Shown here: positions 43,903-52,486 of the stretch, in pieces
Numbering within the stretch: position 1 is the first letter of the stretch
How the letters are laid out: every line of letters begins with the position of its first letter
Assembly (NCBI RefSeq): GCF_014652655.1
Contig: NZ_BMZF01000007.1
Location: forward strand, 86,605 to 150,604
DNA length: 64,000 nucleotides
Source: Paramylibacter ulvae
Lineage (GTDB): Bacteria; Pseudomonadota; Alphaproteobacteria; Rhodobacterales; Rhodobacteraceae
Direction: 5' to 3'
The notes under the pieces: model-generated
The model's database searches: none
Seen by the model: only the letters and a program-made list of their open reading frames with translations
Told to the model about the DNA's origin: nothing
Made by a program: the position numbers and the translations under genes

Positions 43903-44442
43903 TTATTTCCGTTGAATATGTTCCGCCAGTCGCGGCATGATTTCGACAAAGTTACAGGGCATGTGACGCGCATCCAATTGATATTTCAAAATTCCGTCCC
44001 ACCCATCCTTGCAGGCACCAGGGCTACCGGGTAGCGCAAACAGATAAGTCCCATTTGCAACACCCGCGGTCGCCCGCGATTGCACCGCAGAGGTGCCTAT
44101 TTTTGCATAAGATAGCATCGTAAACATTGTACTAAACGCATCGATCTCTTTTTCGTAAACGTCACGATGCGCCTCGACGGTGACATCGCGCCCTGTCAGG
44201 CCAGTGCCACCCGTTGAAATAATCGCATCAATATTTTCATCCACACACCATTCGCGCAATTGGCCTGCGATCAAGACGCGATCATCAATCACAACATTCC
44301 GCGCGGCCAATTCATGCCCTGCTTCAACCACGCGTTTTTCCAATACATCGCCCGAACGATCATCGTCCAAACCCCGCGTATCGGACACAGTTAAAATCGC
44401 GATCCGCACAGGGATAAAGGTTTTGCTTTCATCAATGCCCAT
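43903..44442 (-). CDS. moaB: Molybdenum cofactor biosynthesis protein MoaB
   Basis: A 179-residue MoCF-fold protein. ILTVSDTRGLDDDRSGDVLEKRVVEAGHELAAR and ISTGGTGLTGRDVTVEA are the MPT-binding and adenylyl-transfer segments; GSPGACKDGWDGILKYQLD is the C-terminal helix region. It adenylylates molybdopterin. MoaE and moaD occur 10 kb downstream in the window. The start begins MGIDESKTFIPVRIAI. Confidence 0.93.
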   Translation of the reverse strand: MGIDESKTFIPVRIAILTVSDTRGLDDDRSGDVLEKRVVEAGHELAARNVVIDDRVLIAGQLREWCVDENIDAIISTGGTGLTGRDVTVEAHRDVYEKEIDAFSTMFTMLSYAKIGTSAVQSRATAGVANGTYLFALPGSPGACKDGWDGILKYQLDARHMPCNFVEIMPRLAEHIQRK

Positions 44443-44445
44443 TAT

Positions 44446-45240
44446 TCAACCCGCCAATTTCGATTTAATCGCCAACAGATCCGCCCATGCATCGCGTTTT
44501 TTCAGCGGATCACGTAATAATCCATGAGGATGTTCCATCGCAATTGTTTGAACGCCAAACACATCCGACCATTTCCCACGGAGCCGCGAAACACCTGACT
44601 TCCCCAACCCCGCCTGACAGGCGGTGTTGCCCATCAAAACCAGCACATCGGGTTTGACCAATTGCACATGTCTTTCCAAAAACGGCACCATCATTTCAAT
44701 TTCCGCACCATTGGCATGACGACTACGCGGTGGGCGCCACGGCATCGCACATGTCAGATACAGCGCATCTTTGTCGGTCTGTCCCTCACGGTTCAGGCCG
44801 ATCGCGCCAAACATTTTTTCCAACAATGCGCCGTCTTGGCCCAAAAATGGTTTGCCTTGAATATCTTCTTCACGGCTTGGGGATTCAGATATGACCATCA
44901 CTCGCGCATTTGGATTGCCATCGGCAAACACCAAATTGCGCGCACCTTTTTTCAGCGCACATAAATCAAACACCGCCATTGCATCACGCAGCGCATCCAG
45001 CGTTTCACATTTTTGCGCCAACATACGCGCCACATCGGGTGCGGCGTCTTGCACAGGCAAAACCTGTGGCATCACATCAATCGGGGCAATATTCGATGTC
45101 GCCCCCATTTTGAACTTGGGCTTGCTTGCGGGTTCATCATACCGATTAACCGGCTTTTCGCCGATGGTTTCATCCACACCCAAATCATACAGCCATTCAA
45201 GGGCTGCTTTTGCGGCGAAATAATCAAGCTGGGTGGTCAC
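44446..45240 (-). CDS. Uracil-DNA glycosylase family 4/5-like protein, iron-sulfur ligands mostly missing
   Basis: A 264-residue protein. EEDIQGKPFLGQDGALLEKM, LTCAMPWRPPRSR, PFLERHVQLVKPDVLVLMGN and EHPHGLLRDPLKKRDAW give the family 4 layout. The usual EAPG is ESPS. Of the four cluster cysteines, only one has an obvious counterpart (FDLCALKKGARN); Cys of KCRPP is Trp168 and Cys before PFL is Val185. It may be a clusterless glycosylase, as seen in alphaproteobacteria, or a diverged paralogue. A GTG start at 45240 is chosen because TTQLDYFAAKAALEWL is where relatives start and AGGA lies 10 bp before; ATG 45285 is the alternative. Confidence 0.8.
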   Translation of the reverse strand: MTTQLDYFAAKAALEWLYDLGVDETIGEKPVNRYDEPASKPKFKMGATSNIAPIDVMPQVLPVQDAAPDVARMLAQKCETLDALRDAMAVFDLCALKKGARNLVFADGNPNARVMVISESPSREEDIQGKPFLGQDGALLEKMFGAIGLNREGQTDKDALYLTCAMPWRPPRSRHANGAEIEMMVPFLERHVQLVKPDVLVLMGNTACQAGLGKSGVSRLRGKWSDVFGVQTIAMEHPHGLLRDPLKKRDAWADLLAIKSKLAG

Positions 45241-45358
45241 AGATATAGAATCCTTATCAAGCGTAGCGATAGGATAAGTTGGCATTGGGCTGACGTAAAC
45301 CTCTTGTCTTGTGCAAAGGGGCTGGTATAACGCGAAAAATTATCAGCAAGGATGAACA

Positions 45359-46315
45359 ATGGATTTTACCGCCGCGCATCTTCTGGGCATCGAAAACCTA
45401 TCTGTTTCTGATATAAATGCCATTCTCGACCTCGCCGATGAATATGTCGAGTTGAACCGACAACCGCAAAAGCATTCAAATGCGCTTGCTGGCATGACAC
45501 AGATCAACATGTTTTTTGAAAATTCCACCCGCACACTGGCCAGTTTTGAATTGGCCGGTAAACGGCTGGGTGCGGATGTGATGAACATGGCGCTGGGTGC
45601 GTCATCAATCAAAAAGGGCGAAACGCTGATTGATACGGCGATGACACTGAATGCAATGAACCCCGATTTGTTGGTCGTGCGCCACCCCGAAAGCGGTGCT
45701 GTGGATTTGCTCTCGCAAAAGGTAAATTGCGCGGTGCTGAACGCAGGTGATGGGCGTCACGAACACCCAACGCAAGCGTTGCTGGATGCGTTGACAATTC
45801 GCCGATCAAAGGGGCGATTACATCGCCTGAACGTGGCAATTTGCGGCGATATCGCCCACAGTCGCGTCGCGCGTTCGAATATTTTCTTACTCAATAAAAT
45901 GGAAAGCCGTATTCGCCTGGTTGCACCACGCACATTATTGCCCGCGGGCATCGATAAATTCGGGGTCGAAGTTTACGAGGATATGGACGAAGGCCTCAAG
46001 GATGTTGATGTCGTGATGATGTTGCGCCTGCAACGCGAACGTATGGATGGCGCGTTTATTCCAAGTGAACGTGAATATTATTACCGCTGGGGGTTAAGTG
46101 CGGAAAAACTCGCCAATGCAAAGGACGACGCGATTGTGATGCACCCAGGTCCAATGAACCGCGGTGTCGAAATCGACGGTGAAATTGCCGACGATATTAG
46201 CCGATCCGTGATCCAAGAACAGGTGGAAATGGGTGTGGCTGTACGCATGGCGGCGATGGATTTATTGGCGCGGAACCACCGCGCGAACAAACCAACCAAA
46301 GGCGTGATGGTATGA
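45359..46315 (+). CDS. pyrB: Aspartate carbamoyltransferase catalytic subunit
   Basis: A 318-residue enzyme joining carbamoyl phosphate and aspartate. The carbamoyl-phosphate site FENSTRT is at residues 53-59. [17 protein letters not shown], the [15 protein letters not shown] loop and [14 protein letters not shown] follow. It has the length of a bare catalytic chain; no PyrI is present. ATGA overlap with the next gene starts the operon pyrB-X-pyrC'-plsY. The non-catalytic PyrC-like partner downstream suggests the PyrB-PyrC' complex known from Pseudomonas. Confidence 0.96.
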   Translation: MDFTAAHLLGIENLSVSDINAILDLADEYVELNRQPQKHSNALAGMTQINMFFENSTRTLASFELAGKRLGADVMNMALGASSIKKGETLIDTAMTLNAMNPDLLVVRHPESGAVDLLSQKVNCAVLNAGDGRHEHPTQALLDALTIRRSKGRLHRLNVAICGDIAHSRVARSNIFLLNKMESRIRLVAPRTLLPAGIDKFGVEVYEDMDEGLKDVDVVMMLRLQRERMDGAFIPSEREYYYRWGLSAEKLANAKDDAIVMHPGPMNRGVEIDGEIADDISRSVIQEQVEMGVAVRMAAMDLLARNHRANKPTKGVMV

Positions 46316-46824
46316 GCCATAACAACCACACCGAAAAGCAATCGAATGACACGCCCACCGAAATTGTGAGCGATATGATTGATAACGCACCAATCGCGCC
46401 CCTTTCCACCGCATGGCCACCCAAAATCGATCCACAAGAAACCATCATGTTTCAGGGAAAATTTTCGTCGCAAGCATGGGTGAAAAATAACGTGATGTTG
46501 GTGTATGGCGTCGCGGCTGTTTGCGTGATCCTCGCAATGGCGAGCGACCTGATCGTTGATTTGAAAACCGTAAACTTGGTCATTGCCGCGCTGACTGTGG
46601 GCACAATTGTTACGTTCGTATTAAATCGCAACCAAGAATGGTTGATCACAGATCGTGCGGTTTACGTCAAACAAGGGCACCCCGTCCCGTTGTCCAGCAT
46701 TCGCAAAATTCAAGGATTTGGCGCGACTGTTCGCTTTACAGGGCGCGCGGGCAGTGGACGAAGCCTTATCGGTGTTGAAAATGCGGCGGATATGCGTGCA
46801 AAATTAACAGGAAAATCATCATGA
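46312..46824 (+). CDS. Membrane protein with C-terminal PH-like domain, between pyrB and pyrC'
   Basis: A 170-residue protein. An unstructured N-terminal 50 residues (Asn/Thr/Pro-rich) precede two hydrophobic helices (about 62-79 and 86-103), then a soluble domain starting [25 protein letters not shown]. That sequence looks like a bacterial PH-domain start (TDRAV...V.L.SI). The function is unknown. It is joined to both neighbours by ATGA overlaps of 4 bp, so translation is coupled to the pyrimidine enzymes. A membrane anchor for the transcarbamoylase complex is only a hypothesis. Confidence 0.78.
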   Translation: MSHNNHTEKQSNDTPTEIVSDMIDNAPIAPLSTAWPPKIDPQETIMFQGKFSSQAWVKNNVMLVYGVAAVCVILAMASDLIVDLKTVNLVIAALTVGTIVTFVLNRNQEWLITDRAVYVKQGHPVPLSSIRKIQGFGATVRFTGRAGSGRSLIGVENAADMRAKLTGKSS

Positions 46825-48098
46825 CAATTTTGTTGAAAAATGCGCGCATCATCGACCCGGAACAAGGCACGGATACTTTGGGGGCAATCCTGATTGATGA
46901 TGGTAAAATCAGCAAAATCATGGATATCCCAAACCCCGTGATCGGCGCAAAGCGCACGGTTGATTGTGGTGGAAAATGTCTGGCACCTGGCATCATCGAT
47001 ATTGGTGTTAAGGTTTGCGAACCAGGCGAACGCCACAAAGAAAGTTTTAGCTCCGCTGGCGCGGCAGCGGCGGCGGGTGGTATCACCACCATGGTGATCC
47101 GTCCCGATACCAGCCCGGCCATCGATAGCCCTGAAACACTGGAATTCGTTTATCGCCGCGCCGTATCAGACAGCCGCGTCAATGTCTTGCCGATGGCCGC
47201 CCTGACCAAAAATCGCGAAGGGCGCGAAATGGCAGAGATTGGGTTTTTACAAGACACGGGTGCCGTGGCATTCACCGATTGCGATCATGTCATCACTGAT
47301 AACAAAATTTTTGCTCGCTGTTTGACATATGCCAATTCGCAAAACGCGTTGGTTTTGTCCCATTCGCAAGACCCCAACCTGTCCAAGGGTGCGGTCGCCA
47401 CATCTGGTGCGCTTGCCACCAAACTGGGCTTGCCAGCAGTTTCGGTGATGGCCGAACGGTTGCAATTGCAACGCGATATGACCTTGGTTGAAATGACGGG
47501 TGCAAGATTACATATCGATCAGCTTTCTACTGCCGTTTCATTGCCAATCCTCAAACGGGCCAAGGACAAAGGGCTACGTGTCACGGCGGGTGCATCCATT
47601 CACCATTTGACGCTGAATGAATTTGATATCGAAGGGTATCCAACATTCTTTAAAATCAAACCTCCATTGCGCAGCGAGGACGATCGCATTGCCTTGGCCG
47701 AGGCGGTTGCATCAGGATTGATTGATATCATCAGCTCGATGCACACACCTCAAGACGCCGAAAGCAAACGTTTACCGTTTGAGGGCGCTGCATCTGGTGC
47801 GATTGCACTGGAAACATTGCTGCCCGCCGCGATGCAACTGATCCACGGGGAATATATGGATTTGCCAATTTTGTGGAAAGCGTTGTCGTTGAACCCTGCC
47901 AATTTGCTGGGCTTGGAAGCAGGACGCATCGCCATTGGTGCACCAGCTGACTTGGTGGTTTTTGATCCCGATAAGCCGTTTGTGATGGATCGCACACAAC
48001 TCAAGTCGAAATCCAAAAATACACCCTTTGACGGGCGACGCATGCAGGGTAAGGTTTTGCATACATTTGTCGCTGGCCAAGAGGTTTATACCGCATAA
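46821..48098 (+). CDS. Non-catalytic dihydroorotase homologue (PyrC'-like)
   Basis: A 425-residue amidohydrolase-fold protein. The metal-binding D-x-H-x-H is DIGVK (residues 60-64), so both His are lost. The catalytic Asp in the usual T-DH-P-H is Met307 in SSMHTPQD; HSQD replaces the usual His-Glu-Asp region. Other parts (PGIID, HIDQLSTAVSLPIL, SIHHLTLNEFDI, LSLNPANLLGLEAGRIAIGAPADLVVFD) are retained. It should be inactive. Pseudomonas PyrC' is such a partner required for PyrB assembly. A true PyrC must be elsewhere in the genome. The stop shares one base with plsY (TAATG). Confidence 0.88.
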   Translation: MTILLKNARIIDPEQGTDTLGAILIDDGKISKIMDIPNPVIGAKRTVDCGGKCLAPGIIDIGVKVCEPGERHKESFSSAGAAAAAGGITTMVIRPDTSPAIDSPETLEFVYRRAVSDSRVNVLPMAALTKNREGREMAEIGFLQDTGAVAFTDCDHVITDNKIFARCLTYANSQNALVLSHSQDPNLSKGAVATSGALATKLGLPAVSVMAERLQLQRDMTLVEMTGARLHIDQLSTAVSLPILKRAKDKGLRVTAGASIHHLTLNEFDIEGYPTFFKIKPPLRSEDDRIALAEAVASGLIDIISSMHTPQDAESKRLPFEGAASGAIALETLLPAAMQLIHGEYMDLPILWKALSLNPANLLGLEAGRIAIGAPADLVVFDPDKPFVMDRTQLKSKSKNTPFDGRRMQGKVLHTFVAGQEVYTA

Positions 48099-48706
48099 TG
48101 CTCCCACTGTTTGATCTATCACTCATGCATGCGATTTTGGTTGCGGTTTTGGCATATTTGCTTGGTTCTATTCCATTTGGCATGGTTTTGGCGCGAATTA
48201 TGGGCCTTGGGAATCTGCGCGATATTGGGTCTGGTAATATTGGTGCCACAAATGTTTTGCGCACAGGCAATAAATTTGCGGCGTTACTGACATTGATTTT
48301 TGATGCAGGCAAAGGTGGCGTTGCGGTCTTAATCGCACACGCAATGTTTGGTTCAGCCGCCGCACAAATCGCGGGATTATTTGCATTCCTCGGCCATTGT
48401 TTTCCAATTTGGTTGAAATTCAAAGGCGGCAAAGGTGTCGCAACATTCCTTGGGATCGTTCTGGCATTGAGTTTTTCAACAGGATTAGCGGCATGTTTGT
48501 CATGGCTGGTCGCCGCAATTATTGGGCGCATTTCATCGGCGGCGGCACTCGTTTCCGCTGCATTAACACCGATTTGGTTTTACGTCTTTGGCATGCCAAG
48601 CGCGATTGGTTTGGGCATAATTCTTGCCGCATTGATTTGGTGGCGCCATAGCGCGAATATTTCGCGTCTTTTAAATGGCACCGAACCAAAGATCGGCAAG
48701 AAATAA
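48098..48706 (+). CDS. plsY: Acyl-phosphate:glycerol-3-phosphate acyltransferase PlsY
   Basis: A 202-residue membrane enzyme with five to seven hydrophobic segments. Motif 1 is YLLGSIPFG, motif 2 is GNIGATNVLRTG, and motif 3 is FKGGKGVATFLG. It makes lysophosphatidate from acyl phosphate in phospholipid synthesis. It is translationally coupled to pyrC', an odd but common bacterial neighbourhood. It is convergent with gshA with a single base between the stops. Confidence 0.95.
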   Translation: MLPLFDLSLMHAILVAVLAYLLGSIPFGMVLARIMGLGNLRDIGSGNIGATNVLRTGNKFAALLTLIFDAGKGGVAVLIAHAMFGSAAAQIAGLFAFLGHCFPIWLKFKGGKGVATFLGIVLALSFSTGLAACLSWLVAAIIGRISSAAALVSAALTPIWFYVFGMPSAIGLGIILAALIWWRHSANISRLLNGTEPKIGKK

Positions 48707-48707
48707 A

Positions 48708-50078
48708 TTAATAACTGTATTCGTCGTAGATTTTCGACAAATCACCAGCCCATTCACCATTGTATTTTGTCAATAATTCATCGGCGGGCGTGATACCCGT
48801 GTCGATGCTTTCTTGTAAAGCATTCAGGAAATGTGTTTCATCTGGGATCAGTCCACCTGCACCGGCGCGTGCGCGTGCAGCCAATCCTGCTTTGGACAAT
48901 TCCAGCACACGCGTGGCCAAATCCATCATTTTGATATCGCCAAATTGTGCCTGCAATCCATCCACAGATGCAGCAACCCGTAATCCTTCGCGTGTTTCCA
49001 AATCCCAATCTTTGCAAATATCCCACGCTGCATCCAACGCATTCGCATCATACATCAAGCCAACCCAAAATGCTGGCAATGCACATATGCGCCGCCACGG
49101 GCCGCCATCGGCACCGCGCATTTCCATAAATTTCTTAATCCGCGCTTCTGGGAAAATCGTGGTCAGATGATCCGCCCAATCGGACAGGGTTGGAACCTCG
49201 CCCGGTAGTGCGGGCAGTTTACCTTGCATAAAATCGCGAAATGATTGGCCGAGCGCATCGATATATTTGCCATCGCGATAAACAAAATACATTGGCACAT
49301 CGAGCGCATAATCGACATAGCGATCAAACCCCATGCCGTCCTCAAACGCAAATGGCAATGTTCCCGTGCGGGCATCATCCAATCCACGCCAAACTCGTGA
49401 ACGCCAACTTTTGTGACCATTCGCCTTGCCATCAAAAAACGGGGAATTGGCAAAAAGCGCAACCGCCACGGATTGTAACGCCAGCGCTACACGAAACTTT
49501 TTCACCATGTCGGATTCTGATTTAAAATCCAGATTCACCTGAACAGTACATGTGCGATACATCATTTGCGTACCATGCGTACCCACGCGCCCCATATAAT
49601 CCGTCATCAAACGATAACGCCCCTTTGGCATCATGTGCATTTGTTCGTGTGACCAAATCGGCGCGGCGCCAAGCCCGATAAAACCTGCATTAATTTTATC
49701 TGCGATTGTTTGAACTTCACGCAGATGCGTATTCACCTCGTCACAGGTTTCGTGGATTGTTTCCAACGGCGCGCCAGACAATTCAAGCTGACCACCAGGT
49801 TCCAACGAAATATTCGCGCCATCCTTAACCAAGCCAATCAGATTGCCAGCCTCGGTTACGGGTTCCCAATGATAAGTATCGCGCAAACCTTCCAGCATTG
49901 CCAGAATGGAGCACTCCCCATCATATGGCAGCGGGAGTTTTTTCGGCTTACAATAGCCAAATTTTTCATGCTCGGTGCCAATTCGCCAATCGCTTTCGGG
50001 TTTATTCCCAGCCTCTAGATATTCGGCAAGCTGATTACGGTTTTCAATTGGGCCACCGCCGGATTGTGGGATAGACAT
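48708..50078 (-). CDS. gshA: Glutamate-cysteine ligase (plant/proteobacterial GCS2 type)
   Basis: A 456-residue ATP-dependent ligase for the first step of glutathione synthesis. WRIGTEHEKFGYCKPKKLPLPYDG, GANISLEPGGQLELSGAP, YMGRVGTHGTQMMYRTCTVQVNLDF and MEMRGADGGPWRRICALPAFWVG are diagnostic of this type, which also occurs in plants. The neighbouring rsmE and ubiA are the usual synteny in this lineage. An upstream gap of 79 bp separates it from the membrane-protein gene. Confidence 0.94.
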   Translation of the reverse strand: MSIPQSGGGPIENRNQLAEYLEAGNKPESDWRIGTEHEKFGYCKPKKLPLPYDGECSILAMLEGLRDTYHWEPVTEAGNLIGLVKDGANISLEPGGQLELSGAPLETIHETCDEVNTHLREVQTIADKINAGFIGLGAAPIWSHEQMHMMPKGRYRLMTDYMGRVGTHGTQMMYRTCTVQVNLDFKSESDMVKKFRVALALQSVAVALFANSPFFDGKANGHKSWRSRVWRGLDDARTGTLPFAFEDGMGFDRYVDYALDVPMYFVYRDGKYIDALGQSFRDFMQGKLPALPGEVPTLSDWADHLTTIFPEARIKKFMEMRGADGGPWRRICALPAFWVGLMYDANALDAAWDICKDWDLETREGLRVAASVDGLQAQFGDIKMMDLATRVLELSKAGLAARARAGAGGLIPDETHFLNALQESIDTGITPADELLTKYNGEWAGDLSKIYDEYSY

Positions 50079-50157
50079 GCGCGTTCCATTTACAAATTCA
50101 AAGTTGCAGCGACCTAATCAAAGCAACGCACCATGCGCAAGAGATTGCGAAATTATG

Positions 50158-50670
50158 TCAATTCTTTTTCCAAATCGTGAACAGCGCCTTTTGGGGGTAA
50201 CCCATGGCGCGAACAACCGCATCAAGATCAGCACCAGGTAGCGATGAAATCGCATCCAGCAATCCACGAGCCCCCTCTGCACCTGATGGGATTCGCATCG
50301 TATAGCCGTGTTTGTCGCGGAAAATCCAAGCGACATCTTCCATTGGCGAGTTCACATCACGCGATTCAATTTCAACCGACATTAATTCATTTGCGGAAAT
50401 TTCCGCGCCCATGTCAGGGCTTAAATACCGAATGCGGCGTTCACTGATTTCAACTACACCGACACTTTGGTTTGACACCGCCGTGCGCGCCTGTCTGATC
50501 GCGGGGTACAAAAAACCTGCGCCGATTACGAACAATCCAAGCGTAATTATCCGCACAAGTGTTCCACCCGTTGCAAAAAACACCAAGCTGACCAACATGA
50601 TTGCCACGAGCAAGATGACCTCGCGCCATTGCAACAATATTTCTCTTAATTCCGGACGAATAAAATTCAC
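50158..50670 (-). CDS. Hypothetical protein with two membrane helices and PH-like tail
   Basis: A 170-residue protein. Two hydrophobic helices (residues about 17-36 and 40-58; VILLVAIMLVSLVFFATGG, IITLGLFVIGAGFLY) are followed by a soluble part with beta pattern (SVGVVEISERRIRYLSPDMGAEIS) and a C-terminal helix ending in LFTIWKKN. It is not a family I can name. The GTG start at 50670 overlaps the rsmE stop (GTGA) and has AGGAGA six bases upstream, a strong argument for coupling. It lies between rsmE and gshA on the same strand. Confidence 0.7.
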   Translation of the reverse strand: MNFIRPELREILLQWREVILLVAIMLVSLVFFATGGTLVRIITLGLFVIGAGFLYPAIRQARTAVSNQSVGVVEISERRIRYLSPDMGAEISANELMSVEIESRDVNSPMEDVAWIFRDKHGYTMRIPSGAEGARGLLDAISSLPGADLDAVVRAMGYPQKALFTIWKKN

Positions 50671-51398
50671 CGCCAGTCTCCTAGTGCGTTTTGCCACAAA
50701 GTTATTGCCGCAACCGCGGCTGTATCAGCCCGCAAAATGCGTGGCCCCAAAGACAACGATGTCACGAATTCCAAACCACGCAGACGCTCAATTTCCGCTT
50801 GCGAAAACCCGCCCTCTGGCCCGATCAAAATTGCCCACTTGTCCCGCGGGGAATTTGCAAAATCCCGCACTGATTTTCCAGCGCTCGTTTCATCACAAAA
50901 CAGAATTTGGCGATCACTGGGCCAATCTTGCAACAGCTTCGACAACTTTTCCAATGACTGAACTGGTGGGACATATGTTCCACCGCATTGTTCGGCGGCC
51001 TCTAATGCATGCGCTTGCAGCCGATCTTGTCGGATCTTGTCAGAATTGGTGAAATCCGTTGTCACTGGCTGGATTTGAGAAACACCCAATTCCGTTGCCT
51101 TTTCAACAATAAAATCGGTGCGTGCACGTTTGATCGGTGCAAACAACAACCACAGATCGGGCGGCGCAGTTTGCGGGCCAGTATTTTCGCGACAAACCAA
51201 TTCGCCTGAACGTTTCCCTACGTGTACAATTTCGGCCAGCCATGCGCCGTCTTGTCCGTTGAAAATTTCCAGCATGTCACCCGTTTTCAACCGCATCACC
51301 CCAAACAGATAGTGCGATTGGTCGCGATCCAGCGAAACCGATTGCCCCGCACCCATTGGCGCGTCTACAAAGAGCCTGATATTTGCTTTCTTATTCAT
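50667..51398 (-). CDS. rsmE: 16S rRNA (uracil1498-N3)-methyltransferase
   Basis: A 243-residue SPOUT methylase. An N-terminal PUA-like part has IRLFVDAPMGAGQSVSL and HYLFGVMRLKTGDMLEIFNG. The knotted domain has LLFAPIKRARTDFIVEKATELGV, CGGTYVPPV, AILIGPEGGFSQAEI and LGPRILRADTAAVAAI. All SAM-site segments are present. The start ATG 51398 (MNKKANIRLFVDA) gives the normal length; longer frames are not credible. It diverges from ubiA with only 11 bp between starts, so the two promoters must overlap the coding sequence. Confidence 0.95.
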   Translation of the reverse strand: MNKKANIRLFVDAPMGAGQSVSLDRDQSHYLFGVMRLKTGDMLEIFNGQDGAWLAEIVHVGKRSGELVCRENTGPQTAPPDLWLLFAPIKRARTDFIVEKATELGVSQIQPVTTDFTNSDKIRQDRLQAHALEAAEQCGGTYVPPVQSLEKLSKLLQDWPSDRQILFCDETSAGKSVRDFANSPRDKWAILIGPEGGFSQAEIERLRGLEFVTSLSLGPRILRADTAAVAAITLWQNALGDWR

Positions 51399-51409
51399 GG
51401 GCCGATTGT

Positions 51410-52441
51410 ATGATCGAAAACCAAAATACGCCAGAGCCGTCAATCGCCACGGCGACGGAAAATTCTGAAACGGGCCGAGTTGCGGATGCAACGGATAACA
51501 ACTGGGTTGATCGTAATGCACCCGAATGGGCTCGACCGTATTTGCGGCTATCACGCGCGGATCGGCCTGCGGGAACGTGGTTGTTGTTATTGCCATGTTG
51601 GTGGGGGTATTTACTGGCGAAATGGCAGGCGGATACAATTCCAAACTGGCATGATGCTTGGTATTTTGTCGCGTTTGGCATTGGGGCATTTTTAATGCGC
51701 GGTGCAGGTTGCACATGGAACGATATTTCAGATCGCGAATTTGACGCACAAGTTGCGCGAACCAAATCGCGCCCGATACCATCTGGTCAGGTCAGCACGC
51801 GCCAAGCGGCGGTTTGGATGATTTGCCAAGCGTTGATTGCGTTTGCGATACTGCTCACATTTAACCCGTTTTCCATCGTGCTTGGTATTGCCGCGCTCAT
51901 CCCTGTTGCAATCTATCCTTTTGCAAAACGGTTCACATGGTGGCCACAAATATTCTTGGGGCTGGCATTCAATTGGGGTGCACTACTGGGATGGGCCGCG
52001 GTGCATGGATCACTTGGTGCAGCACCTGTTTCGCTTTATATTGCGGGTATCTTTTGGACGCTATTTTACGATACGATTTATGCGCTTCAAGACAAAGAGG
52101 ACGATGCATTAATCGGTGTAAAATCAACGGCACGTCTGTTTGGCAAATCCACACCAACGTGGTTGTTTGCATTTTTGTTTTTCACAATTATTTGCATGGG
52201 TGGTGCCGTCGTGTTTGCATTTTCCCCATCGATAAATTTGATATCCCTGTTGATCGCAATTACCACTCTGTGGGCGTTTGGCTGGCATTTGGCGTGGCAA
52301 TTACGCGTTTTGGATATTGAAAACGCAGAAATCTGCCTAAAACTATTTCGCGCCAATCGCGACGCTGGACTGATCGTTGTTCTCGGCCTAGCCTTCGCCA
52401 TTGTCGCAAAAACTTTACCAGCTTTGCTTGAACGATTCTGA
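51410..52441 (+). CDS. ubiA: 4-Hydroxybenzoate polyprenyltransferase
   Basis: A 343-residue UbiA-fold membrane prenyltransferase with about nine helices. The first Asp-rich motif NDISDREFDAQVARTKSRP and the second YALQDKEDDALIGVKSTARLFG bind Mg-diphosphate; both are complete. The reaction attaches the polyprenyl chain to 4-hydroxybenzoate. The first 35 residues (Glu/Thr/Asn-rich) are a disordered extension. The start ATG 51410 (MIENQNTPEPS) is used; ATG 51383 would overlap the rsmE start. Confidence 0.95.
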   Translation: MIENQNTPEPSIATATENSETGRVADATDNNWVDRNAPEWARPYLRLSRADRPAGTWLLLLPCWWGYLLAKWQADTIPNWHDAWYFVAFGIGAFLMRGAGCTWNDISDREFDAQVARTKSRPIPSGQVSTRQAAVWMICQALIAFAILLTFNPFSIVLGIAALIPVAIYPFAKRFTWWPQIFLGLAFNWGALLGWAAVHGSLGAAPVSLYIAGIFWTLFYDTIYALQDKEDDALIGVKSTARLFGKSTPTWLFAFLFFTIICMGGAVVFAFSPSINLISLLIAITTLWAFGWHLAWQLRVLDIENAEICLKLFRANRDAGLIVVLGLAFAIVAKTLPALLERF

Positions 52442-52486
52442 CAGTTCATTTAGACAACTTGGAAATACGCAAAAAAGGCAATCAAC

